Shown here in pieces: positions 8,228 through 16,397 of a DNA stretch of 64,000 nucleotides; the first letter of the stretch is position 1, and each line of letters opens with the position of its first letter. The DNA is taken from the NCBI RefSeq assembly GCF_014201775.1, contig NZ_JACHFG010000002.1, positions 62,001-126,000 of the forward strand, in the 5' to 3' direction. A program made the translations under genes and the position numbers. Source of the stretch: Borreliella yangtzensis (GTDB lineage: Bacteria; Spirochaetota; Spirochaetia; Borreliales; Borreliaceae). Under the pieces are notes generated by a model. It had not been told where the DNA came from. It searched no databases and saw only the letters and a program-made list of their open reading frames with translations.

Positions 8228-9184
8228 GTGTTTGATTCTTTAAGATTGATCTTTTTAATAATTTATAGGTTTATTTTAATATTTTGCCTTTTTTCTTTAA
8301 TGTTTATCTGCACATTTTATTTAAAATATAAGTTTTTGTATTTTAATTTTTCTATTTTTAGTTATAGCCTTTATTACAATGCCTATGTTTATTCTTTCCC
8401 TTTGTCGCTTGTTTTTACTTTTATGAGGATGCCTTATCCTTTTTATGGAATGGTTTTAAAGTCATCTAGAGAGACTTTATATTTTTATTATATTATCTTT
8501 ATTCTTATTTTATTGTTTTCTTATTTGGGGTTTTTGGTTAGCCACAGTTTCCATTCTTACTATATTAATGATAATAGGAATAATAATAATTTTATCCTTA
8601 AAGATGAGATTGTGCATTTTTTAAATGGTAAAATAATATTTTCTAGCAATAGACCCAAACTTTATGGTTTGAATGGAGTTTTAATCGTTTCAGAGAATGA
8701 CAAAAAGGATAAAAGTTTTTCTTACCAATCAAATCTTTCCGATTCTAGTAAGGTTGATTTTATTGAGAATAATTTTTTAGATCAAAAGATTTATAATAAC
8801 TTTGTTGATTTTATTTTTAAGGATTTAAAAATTTTGAATAATTTTCTACTCTCACTCAATTATTTAAATTTAATTTTTAATATATTGGGAATTTCTTTAT
8901 TGTTATTTTCGTTTTTTTATATTTTTAATCTTATTTTTTCAAATAGTTTTGCAATATTTCTTTATCCCATCTTTATTATACTTTTTTTAAAAATTTATAA
9001 TGTTTACTCGATTGAGTTTCCTCAAATTTACAATGTAATAATAGGAAAGAGTATGATATCTGATTTTATTCCTTTTATTTTTTGTGTTTTAACTTTTTTT
9101 TCTACCTATTTATTTGGATTTGTTTCAGAATATATTAAAATCAGCAAAGATTTAGTAGGTGATAATTTATATAAGGATAGTTAA
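8228..9184 (+). CDS. Integral membrane protein, unknown function
   Basis: A 318-residue protein starting at GTG 8228 behind a strong GAGAGGGAAGG ribosome site. Predicted membrane segments lie at about 5-30, 85-110, 210-240, 243-262 and 275-300, with a hydrophilic loop (about 110-205) that contains NDNRNNNN and FLNGKIIFSSNRPKLYGLNGVLIVSEND, a beta-rich segment. No recognisable family. It is followed 12 bases later by another large membrane protein with a similar arrangement (membrane ends, soluble centre), so the two may act together. Very rich in F, Y, I and N, like its neighbours, so there is no sign of recent transfer. Confidence 0.7.
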   Translation: MFDSLRLIFLIIYRFILIFCLFSLMFICTFYLKYKFLYFNFSIFSYSLYYNAYVYSFPLSLVFTFMRMPYPFYGMVLKSSRETLYFYYIIFILILLFSYLGFLVSHSFHSYYINDNRNNNNFILKDEIVHFLNGKIIFSSNRPKLYGLNGVLIVSENDKKDKSFSYQSNLSDSSKVDFIENNFLDQKIYNNFVDFIFKDLKILNNFLLSLNYLNLIFNILGISLLLFSFFYIFNLIFSNSFAIFLYPIFIILFLKIYNVYSIEFPQIYNVIIGKSMISDFIPFIFCVLTFFSTYLFGFVSEYIKISKDLVGDNLYKDS

Positions 9185-9196
9185 TTCTTAAAGCTT

Positions 9197-10990
9197 ATGA
9201 AAAGAGAAATATATGCATTTTTGAGCAACTTTATTATTTTTTTATGTTTTTTTATAGGGTTAATCTTTAGTTATTCTTATTTTTTTGGGGAGAATTTTTT
9301 AGAAAAACATAAATTAATAGCAGCCTTTTTTGATTCTATTTTACTTTTTTATAAGTATTTTTATGGATTTTTTATTTTTATTGTTTGTATTTACTTTGCT
9401 TTTTTTGTTCAGCAAGAAATAAAGATTTATTTGAAATCGTATAATGGGTATTTATTTTCTCGGCTTTATGCATTTTTACTATTATTTTTTATTATAGGAC
9501 TTTTTTTTACTTTTATATTTAATTTAATATTACCTTATATAATTGCCCAGAGAAATGAGTATAAATTTAGTTATGATAGATATAATCTTCTTGAAAGTGA
9601 AGCAAGTGAAATATCCCTGAAGATTAAAAATATAGATATAAGTTTGTCTTCAAGTAGATTTTTTTTATCTTCTGATTTGTCAGATTCAATGAAGCAAAAG
9701 AGGAAGCATCTTGAAAATTTGATTAGAATATATGATAAAATGCGAATTATTTATGTAAATAATGAAGAACTTTTAACAAATTATTATTTAGTGAAATCTG
9801 AATATAGTAAAATTCCAAGCTATGACATTGATTTAGAGAAGGTTAAAAAAACTTTTTCATTATATCCTTTAAGAAACCTTAAAAAGCAAGATTTTTTAAA
9901 TATTGTCAATGAATTTATTTTCCAAAATGATTATTATACAGCTAATTACTTTGCTTATATTGCTTATGTTGCAACAAAAGATGATAATTTTGTTACGCTT
10001 TTAAATTTGACCTTAAAGTTTATTAATGAAAATAGAAATTTTGAAAAAGAAAAAATACAGTTGATTTCTAAAGAAAAGCAAAAAAATTTTTTGTATCTTA
10101 ATACTGAAAAATTTAAATTAGCTTATTATGGTTTTTTAAATCTTCATAAACTATTACCCAATGATACTGAAATTTTGAATTATAAAAATAAATCACTTGA
10201 AAAACTTAGGAAAAGATATCTGTTTTTTGATGAAATTGAAAAATATTTTGAATATTACGGAATAAACGATGTATTTTTATTGCAATCAGATTCTAATAGA
10301 GGTGTTTATGATTATATTTATATGCAAAAAGTTGTCACCTTTAATAATTATTCTAAAATAATAAAAAATTTTGAACTTATTAGATTTAATAAGACAGGAA
10401 ATATTATATTGCATATTAAAATTCCATTTGCTACTTTGAGAGGTAATTTTGTGTATCAAAATGTTTTGGATAAAGATAATGAAGAGAGTGAGATTACTCT
10501 TACCAAAGTCTTTGTGTCTACAGATAGTTTTGATACAAACGGTTTAGAGGTTGTCAAGATTAATGAAAATGTAGAAAATTTAGCTTTATTTTCAAATTTT
10601 ACTGAAGTTGGATTTTTTTTAAAAATTCAAAATTTGTCAAGCGCTTTTCGTAAGATCGCTATATTAAATTTGAAATTAATTAATATTTGTTCTTTAAGTT
10701 TGGTGTTGCTAATTTCTCCTATTTTGCTAGTTTTAATGGGGTCATTTTTTATCTCTTTGTTTTCTAAAATAGAATTTAATTTCAATTCCAAGGTTATGAT
10801 TTTTCTAGTCTCATTCATGATAGCTATTTTTTCAGGAATTATTTGTCTTTTTATAAATTATTTTTTAATTGTTTTCACTTCTCTTCTTATATATGTTTTT
10901 AATAGTGTGTACATATCTTTAGCTATTATTGCTGCATTATTGTTTTTTCTTATTTTTAAAATAATAATTGTAAATTATAGGCATAATTAA
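9197..10990 (+). CDS. Large membrane protein with central soluble domain, unknown function
   Basis: A 597-residue protein. Three or four membrane segments lie in the first 120 residues (about 8-28, 50-72, 90-115). A hydrophilic region of about 370 residues follows, helical at first (EASEISLKIKNIDI onward, with possible TPR-like helices near 235-330), then beta-rich (about 355-475, including TGNIILHIKIPFATLRGNF). Three membrane segments close the protein (about 500-525, 533-560, 565-595). I recognise no family. It follows the preceding membrane-protein gene by 12 bases, so an operon with it and ltpA is likely. Its stop codon overlaps, tail to tail, the stop of the convergent lipoprotein gene by four bases, leaving no room for a terminator between them. 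Confidence 0.7.
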   Translation: MKREIYAFLSNFIIFLCFFIGLIFSYSYFFGENFLEKHKLIAAFFDSILLFYKYFYGFFIFIVCIYFAFFVQQEIKIYLKSYNGYLFSRLYAFLLLFFIIGLFFTFIFNLILPYIIAQRNEYKFSYDRYNLLESEASEISLKIKNIDISLSSSRFFLSSDLSDSMKQKRKHLENLIRIYDKMRIIYVNNEELLTNYYLVKSEYSKIPSYDIDLEKVKKTFSLYPLRNLKKQDFLNIVNEFIFQNDYYTANYFAYIAYVATKDDNFVTLLNLTLKFINENRNFEKEKIQLISKEKQKNFLYLNTEKFKLAYYGFLNLHKLLPNDTEILNYKNKSLEKLRKRYLFFDEIEKYFEYYGINDVFLLQSDSNRGVYDYIYMQKVVTFNNYSKIIKNFELIRFNKTGNIILHIKIPFATLRGNFVYQNVLDKDNEESEITLTKVFVSTDSFDTNGLEVVKINENVENLALFSNFTEVGFFLKIQNLSSAFRKIAILNLKLINICSLSLVLLISPILLVLMGSFFISLFSKIEFNFNSKVMIFLVSFMIAIFSGIICLFINYFLIVFTSLLIYVFNSVYISLAIIAALLFFLIFKIIIVNYRHN

Positions 10991-12108
10991 TTTTTATTTT
11001 TTTTTAGATTCTTAATTCTAGAGAAAAACCACTCATTTATTAGTAAGTTTTCCTTTTCAATTGTTTTTTTGCTTAATACATAAGAATGACTATTGATTTG
11101 AGTTTCATCAACAATAAAAGGAGATATTTCATCGATTGAGTGCTTTATTTTTAAATTTAATTCTTTGTAAGGAGTAAAACCATTAGCAAATCCAAAACAT
11201 ATATTTGATTGGGATTGATTGTTAAATTCAATTAGGGTTTTTTGGGTTTTTTTATTTAAAATCCAGCTGATAAATTTTTTAGTTAAAGTAGATGTTTCTA
11301 AAATGCCAATAAAATTTGGGTTTGAGATAACGATTTCATCGTTATTGTTGATTAAATATGAAAATTTTATTTGTTCTTTCTCTTGTTTGCTCAAGCTATT
11401 GTAGAAGGTTAAATCACTAAATCCTGCTACTAAAGGAGATTTTTTATTAAGTAATATTTTGTTTAGTTTTAGGTAGCCGTATTTATTAAAGAAGTCTTTT
11501 TGCAAATCCATTTGTTTTGAATTTAAAAATGATGAAAAATATTCTAGCATTTTAAAAATTTTATTTTCATTATAATTTAATTTATTCTTTTCAAAAGAAA
11601 ATCCCACATCATTTATTTCAGAAATCACATAAAATAAATTTTCAGAAATATAAGGTGATATAAAGAATTTCCCATCTTTAATGAAATTTTCGTATTTTTC
11701 TTTTAAATATTTAGTATTTATGTATTTTTTAATTTGGTGTGTATTTTTATAGATTAAAATGGGAATGTCAAAGCTTAATGGGATTATTTTGTAGCTAAAT
11801 TGTTTGAAAATATGTTTTAAGATAGGGTAATCTGGATTATAATTGGTTTTTATGGATTTAAAATGATTGGCAATGTTTGTATTGCCAATGTTTTTGGAGA
11901 TGATTATTTGTGCATTTTCTTTTTCTACTGTTTGCAAATCAATGCTATTTCTAAACTTAATTATAAAATTTAGTTTATTTTCGATGTTAAATTGATTTAT
12001 ATAAAATGGTATTGTTTTGTTGTCAGTTAGTACAATTACGTTCTTCCTTTTTGAACAACTGGGGTTAATCAATAAAATTGCTATTAGCATTAAATTTTTT
12101 ATTCTCAT
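10987..12108 (-). CDS. Lipoprotein resembling a solute-binding protein
   Basis: A 373-residue lipoprotein. From the ATG at 12108 the signal peptide MRIKNLMLIAILLINPSC ends in a lipobox cysteine; an in-frame TTG at 12120 would add four residues, and neither start has a clear ribosome site. The mature protein (NVIVLTDNKTIPFYINQFN, then a section with IPILIYKN and ISPYISENLFYVISEINDVGF, and SPLVAGFSDLTFYNSL) has the general layout of ABC-transporter extracellular solute-binding proteins, but no transporter genes adjoin it and I cannot name a ligand. Convergent with and overlapping the upstream membrane-protein gene by four bases. It corresponds to a conserved hypothetical Borrelia gene (from memory, BB0352). 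Confidence 0.72.
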   Translation of the reverse strand: MRIKNLMLIAILLINPSCSKRKNVIVLTDNKTIPFYINQFNIENKLNFIIKFRNSIDLQTVEKENAQIIISKNIGNTNIANHFKSIKTNYNPDYPILKHIFKQFSYKIIPLSFDIPILIYKNTHQIKKYINTKYLKEKYENFIKDGKFFISPYISENLFYVISEINDVGFSFEKNKLNYNENKIFKMLEYFSSFLNSKQMDLQKDFFNKYGYLKLNKILLNKKSPLVAGFSDLTFYNSLSKQEKEQIKFSYLINNNDEIVISNPNFIGILETSTLTKKFISWILNKKTQKTLIEFNNQSQSNICFGFANGFTPYKELNLKIKHSIDEISPFIVDETQINSHSYVLSKKTIEKENLLINEWFFSRIKNLKKNKN

Positions 12109-12231
12109 AAAATTATTCAAGTTTTTTCTTTTATTTTACAATAAATTATGTATAATTTTTATAGTTAATATTTATTCCCATGTTTAATTAGAAAAATATA
12201 GTAAGGGAATTAAAGAGCTTTTAGGGGGACG

Positions 12232-13797
12232 ATGAATTTGGGTTTATTCGATTTTATACTTTCTATGTTTAGTATTAATAAAGAACTTACTTCTGAGCAA
12301 ATAAAGCAAAAAAGGTTAAAAGAAGTTAAAGTTAGTTTAAGCAGAGTAAGTAATTTTTTTAATGCTTCCAAAATTCAAGCTTTACCTCAATTTTCTAGGT
12401 TTCTTTATAATTTTTATAAAATTTTTTCTCCCTTAAGGCCATTTGCCCAAAGGTATAAAAATTCCAATAAAGTTATTCATTTTGTTGTTGAAAAATATTT
12501 AAATGAAAGCCAGAAAAAATCTTTAGATTATATTTATTCTTTTTCTGCAGGCGATAATATAAATTTTTCTTCAGATCTTCCTAAAAATTTACATAATAAT
12601 TTATCTTTTTTGTTTAAAAACATAACCCAAGAACAAATTAAATTAATAGATGAAACCTATCAAGCCTTGCATAATTTTTTTGATTTAGTTTTATATCAAT
12701 ACTATTTAGTTCTTAAAAATTTTGATAGCTTGTTTCCAGAAGATGATTTTGTTTATAGGCCTAGATTCAGTCCTATAGGTTGTGGAGTTATTATGGATGA
12801 TCTTAAAGATTTGTTAGAATGTATATCTTGTGTTAAGAATGTTTCTATTTGGAAAAACCTTTATGACATTATTTTAGAAATTTATGGAAATAAAGAGGAT
12901 TTTCCTATTAAATCGAATGTTTGGATTAAAATTATTTCTTCCATTTTAGATATAAATAAGAGTAAAGAAATTTTGTATTTAATAAGATATGTTAGTGGGG
13001 ATCCAGATTATTTTCCTATTTCTGTTGGACAAAAACCTAATCCAGTAGCAAAAATATTTTTTAATGATCTTACCAAGCATGTTGCCACTGAAATTGAAAA
13101 GATTAAAGTTTTGCAAAAAAATAACAAATCTAAAATATTAGCAGAACAACTTTTTCCAGGAATATCTTTTTTAAATTTGGATAATTATAATGAAAAAATG
13201 AATGAAAAGATTATATCTAAAATTATGAGCACTTCAGGCTATATTTATTGTGAGCTTTTGGTTTATTTGAGAACATATACTATTCATTTTGTTAAAAAAG
13301 ATCTTAATGATATTATTAATTTACTTATTATTAAAGGACAATGGAAATTTATAGAGCTTTCAAGAGAAATGTCTAATGATATGCATGCTTTGATTAATAT
13401 TTATGCAAATCTTATGGATTTTGATTCTAATTTAGGAGAACAAGGTGGCTATGGTAATAGAATAAATGCATTGCTGCATAGAGCTTCTTTGGGGGATAAA
13501 TCTTCGGAGAAGTTATTATTAAATATAATAGCAGATGTTAATAAAAGGGCGTTTACTATATCAAGTGAATATTATTCTAAAATTTATTCTATTGCGCAGC
13601 GATTGCAAGATTGTCTTTCAGACTATTCAAAGGTTTCTTTAGAAAGAGAGCTGATTTATAATTGGAAAGAACTTGATATGGAGCTTGCTAAAAGCTATGG
13701 AAACAATTTAAACTTTGGAGGTATAATGAAAAATATTTTGGGTAGTTTAGCTTTATTTTTGAAGTTAATGGATTTATATTTGGAAAAAAAATCATAA
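12232..13797 (+). CDS. DUF5312-like helical protein, unknown function
   Basis: A 521-residue protein with no signal peptide or clear membrane segment, rich in alpha-helix-forming K, L, E, N and F. Segments such as FSRFLYNFYKIFSPLRPFAQ (about 55), DDFVYRPRFSPIGCGVIMDD (about 170) and EQGGYGNRINALLHRASLGD (about 400) are glycine- or proline-containing loops between helices. I associate it with the spirochaete DUF5312 family, but only loosely. The ATG at 12232 follows AGGGGGAC, a strong ribosome site. A TATAAT element lies at 12151-12156, about 75 bases upstream. It ends 14 bases before rpmB and is probably cotranscribed with it. Function unknown. Confidence 0.72.
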   Translation: MNLGLFDFILSMFSINKELTSEQIKQKRLKEVKVSLSRVSNFFNASKIQALPQFSRFLYNFYKIFSPLRPFAQRYKNSNKVIHFVVEKYLNESQKKSLDYIYSFSAGDNINFSSDLPKNLHNNLSFLFKNITQEQIKLIDETYQALHNFFDLVLYQYYLVLKNFDSLFPEDDFVYRPRFSPIGCGVIMDDLKDLLECISCVKNVSIWKNLYDIILEIYGNKEDFPIKSNVWIKIISSILDINKSKEILYLIRYVSGDPDYFPISVGQKPNPVAKIFFNDLTKHVATEIEKIKVLQKNNKSKILAEQLFPGISFLNLDNYNEKMNEKIISKIMSTSGYIYCELLVYLRTYTIHFVKKDLNDIINLLIIKGQWKFIELSREMSNDMHALINIYANLMDFDSNLGEQGGYGNRINALLHRASLGDKSSEKLLLNIIADVNKRAFTISSEYYSKIYSIAQRLQDCLSDYSKVSLERELIYNWKELDMELAKSYGNNLNFGGIMKNILGSLALFLKLMDLYLEKKS

Positions 13798-13811
13798 GAA
13801 GGAGTGTTTAA

Positions 13812-14090
13812 ATGGCTAGAAAGTGCGAAATAACAGGGAAAAAAACTATTTTTGGGAACAATGTTCCAAGGAAGGGTCTTGCTAAGAAAAAAGGTGGGGC
13901 CGGACAACATATTGGCGTAAAAACCAAAAGAACTTTTAAGGTTAATTTAATAAATAAAAAATTTTTTCTTCCAAATCTTGGAAGAAGTATTAATATTAAG
14001 GTTTCTGCTAATGCATTAAGAAGTATTTCAAAGATGGGACTGGATGCTTTTTTAAAGAAAAATTGCAAAAAAATAGAAAACTTTTTATAA
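13812..14090 (+). CDS. rpmB: 50S ribosomal protein L28
   Basis: A 92-residue L28 protein of the large ribosomal subunit. The opening MARKCEITGKKTIFGNNVPRK is diagnostic: the family has CxxTGKKpxxGnnVSHs or similar. KKRTFKVNL-type residues (KTKRTFKVNLINKKFF) and the basic character fit. Only one cysteine of the zinc-binding type is present near the N-terminus, so this looks like a zinc-independent form. Length is near the upper end for the family (usually 60-95). An AAGGAG ribosome site precedes the ATG. It lies 14 bases behind the DUF5312-like gene and is convergent with the MEMO-like gene. Confidence 0.95.
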   Translation: MARKCEITGKKTIFGNNVPRKGLAKKKGGAGQHIGVKTKRTFKVNLINKKFFLPNLGRSINIKVSANALRSISKMGLDAFLKKNCKKIENFL

Positions 14091-14108
14091 ATTTTATTTT
14101 TGACAATT

Positions 14109-14849
14109 TTATTTTATTAAAATGTTGCTTGATATCAGGTATTCTGGGGAGTTTGCTGTTATTTTTGATTCTGTAAATTCAAAATTTTTAAAAAGGCTTA
14201 AAATAGTCATGATTGCGTTTATGTTTTCCGGGAATATTTTTTTTGATTTATAATTTTCTAGTATTAAATTGAGAGTAGGTGATTTTTCTTCAAAAAAGAT
14301 GCGTTTTAAATTTTCTTCAAGCTTTAGCGCTTTTTTTATGTTTGTAGATTTTGAAATAAAGTAAGATAGTAAAATAAATGAATTTTCTTCTTTATTTATG
14401 AAAGGTTTTAAAAACTCGCAAAATTTTAACAAATTCTTATTGCAAGTTTTCCCAAAAATTATTGGAATTATTTTTATATTACTCTTTATATTGCTAATAA
14501 AATTTAATGTAATTTCGATTTTATGGTCGTTTTCTATTAGTTTATCGTCTATGTTAATAAAATTTAAATTTTTTAATAATTTAAATTTTATTGGACTTAC
14601 TTTAATGTTTTTGTTAAAAATTTTCCACACATTATGATTGGATATATTGATTAAAAAATCGCTTTTTGCTTCAGAGATTATGAATACATTATTAGTTTGA
14701 TTTGATATTATTTTTCTAAACAAAAATTCATTTTTTAAAAAAAACTCATAGTTTCCATAACTTGTTAAGATGGCTTTGTGAGTTTTTTTTTCTGTCAATT
14801 CAAATGATAAGCTGTTTATATTATTTGAATAAAATATGTTTTCAACCAA
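14109..14849 (-). CDS. Degenerate MEMO-like (AmmeMemoRadiSam B) protein
   Basis: A 246-residue protein. The central stretch NDHKIEITLNFISN followed by IKIIPIIFG lines up with the MEMO1/AmmeMemoRadiSam-B core (D-E-H-S-I-E-M-x-L-P-Y and then T-I-I-P-V-L-V-G). Other segments fit in order: KAILTSYGNY for the PHAGY loop, NNVFIISEAK for the FxLGPSHH loop, FILLSYFISKS for VSSDFCHW, and FPENINAIMTILSLF for CGRHPIGVLL. Every expected metal or active-site His and Cys except the one in NDHKIE is missing. The comparison is from remembered motifs. The start is TTG at 14849, 17 bases after pyk, with no ribosome site visible, so the true N-terminus is uncertain. Likely cotranscribed with pyk. Function unknown. 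Confidence 0.5.
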   Translation of the reverse strand: MVENIFYSNNINSLSFELTEKKTHKAILTSYGNYEFFLKNEFLFRKIISNQTNNVFIISEAKSDFLINISNHNVWKIFNKNIKVSPIKFKLLKNLNFINIDDKLIENDHKIEITLNFISNIKSNIKIIPIIFGKTCNKNLLKFCEFLKPFINKEENSFILLSYFISKSTNIKKALKLEENLKRIFFEEKSPTLNLILENYKSKKIFPENINAIMTILSLFKNFEFTESKITANSPEYLISSNILIK

Positions 14850-14866
14850 GGGGCGTCTGACTTGCT

Positions 14867-16300
14867 TTATATATTTCGCCCTTTGATTGCATCTTCTACT
14901 GTGTTTATTTCCATAAATTCTGTTCCTTTGTCAATATCTCTATTTGGGTTGCCAGAAATAATTATTATAGTATCTTTGTCATTAACAACACCTTGTGCTT
15001 TTAGCATTTTAAGAGAAGTTACCACAAATTCAGTAGTTCTTTTAAAGTTATTGTCTACAAGATTAGAATAAACCCCGTAAGATAATGCCAATTCTCTTGA
15101 TAGCCTTTCGCTATTTGTTGTAATGAATAATGGAACACTTGCTCTATAAGTTGCCATTATTCTTGCGGTTTTTCCTTTTAAAGAATCTACAATAATTGCT
15201 TTTACATCCATGAGCTTTGTGGCATCGATTGCACATTTGATAATATAGTTTCTTGTAGTGCTTTTGTCGTAAAAAAGTTCATCTTTATATAAGGTCATTT
15301 TTCTATGTTTTTCAACTTTTTTAGCAATACTTGTCATCATTTTTACTGCTTCAATTGGATATTTCCCGTAAGCGGTTTCTCCAGATAGCATAATTGCATC
15401 TGTACCGTTTAAAATAGCATTAGCTATGTCAGATACTTCTGCTCTAGTAGGTCTTGGATTTTCAATCATTGTGTGGAGCATTTGAGTTGCTGTAATCACA
15501 GGTATTCCATACTTTATGCATGTTTGTGTTATTTTGAGTTGAGCAATGGGCACGTCTTCTGCAGGAATTTCGACTCCCATATCTCCTCTTGCAACCATTA
15601 TTCCATAAGATGTTTTTACAATTTCTTCAATATTGTCAATTCCTTCTTGATTTTCTATTTTGGATATGATTTTAACATCAGGATTTCCAGCAGCATTTAA
15701 AATTTTTTGGACATCTTCAACATCTTTGGAATGTCTTACAAATGAATGAGCGATAAAATCAATATTATATTTTGCTGCAAGTTCAATAAATCCTTTGTCT
15801 TTTTCGGTTACTGATTGCAATTTAAGGGAAATTCCAGGAGTGTTGATTGATTTTTTATTTTTAATTTGGCCATCATTTTTAATTTCACAAATTAATCGAT
15901 CAGGTAATTTGGTAACAACAGTCATTTCAAGCTCACCGTCATCAATTAGCACTTTAGATCCTTGTGGTACTTCTTTAACAAATCCATCATAATTGGTTTG
16001 AAAGCTGTTAGGCTCATTAATAGGTAAAGTTGATATGATTACTTTGTCTCCAGTTTTTACAATAATAGGATTTTCAATATTTGCTGTTCTAACTTCCGGT
16101 CCTTTTGTGTCAATCATTAGAGCTATTTTATTTGAAATTTTTCTAACATTGTTTATTACTTTTATTGTATCTTCGTGTGATTGATGAGCAGTATTTAGTC
16201 TTATAACATTTACTCCTGCATCGTATAAATCTTTTATATGTTCTGGTTCGCATCTAAGATCAGATATTGTTGCTACAATTTTTGTTAGCTTTGAAATCAT
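14867..16300 (-). CDS. pyk: Pyruvate kinase
   Basis: The last step of glycolysis: phosphoenolpyruvate and ADP to pyruvate and ATP in the cytosol. Borrelia depends on glycolysis for energy. It is 477 residues with the (beta/alpha)8 domain. Visible family motifs are VIRLNTAHQ (about 33), LMIDTKGPEVRT (about 62), the catalytic-Lys segment DVKIISKIENQEG (about 211), IMVARGDMGVEIP (about 235) and ITATQMLHTMIENPRPTRAEVSDIANAI (given here only as the region about 270-300), then TDAIMLSGETAYG. The ATG at 16300 follows GGAGG by about ten bases. The downstream MEMO-like gene begins 17 bases after the stop. Confidence 0.97.
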   Translation of the reverse strand: MISKLTKIVATISDLRCEPEHIKDLYDAGVNVIRLNTAHQSHEDTIKVINNVRKISNKIALMIDTKGPEVRTANIENPIIVKTGDKVIISTLPINEPNSFQTNYDGFVKEVPQGSKVLIDDGELEMTVVTKLPDRLICEIKNDGQIKNKKSINTPGISLKLQSVTEKDKGFIELAAKYNIDFIAHSFVRHSKDVEDVQKILNAAGNPDVKIISKIENQEGIDNIEEIVKTSYGIMVARGDMGVEIPAEDVPIAQLKITQTCIKYGIPVITATQMLHTMIENPRPTRAEVSDIANAILNGTDAIMLSGETAYGKYPIEAVKMMTSIAKKVEKHRKMTLYKDELFYDKSTTRNYIIKCAIDATKLMDVKAIIVDSLKGKTARIMATYRASVPLFITTNSERLSRELALSYGVYSNLVDNNFKRTTEFVVTSLKMLKAQGVVNDKDTIIIISGNPNRDIDKGTEFMEINTVEDAIKGRNI

Positions 16301-16397
16301 ATAATTTTTCCTCCACTTTTATAAATTTTATGCTTTTTATCTTTGAATAACAATATTTTATAAAAAATTCAAAACTTTGTTTTACTATAAGCAGTGC

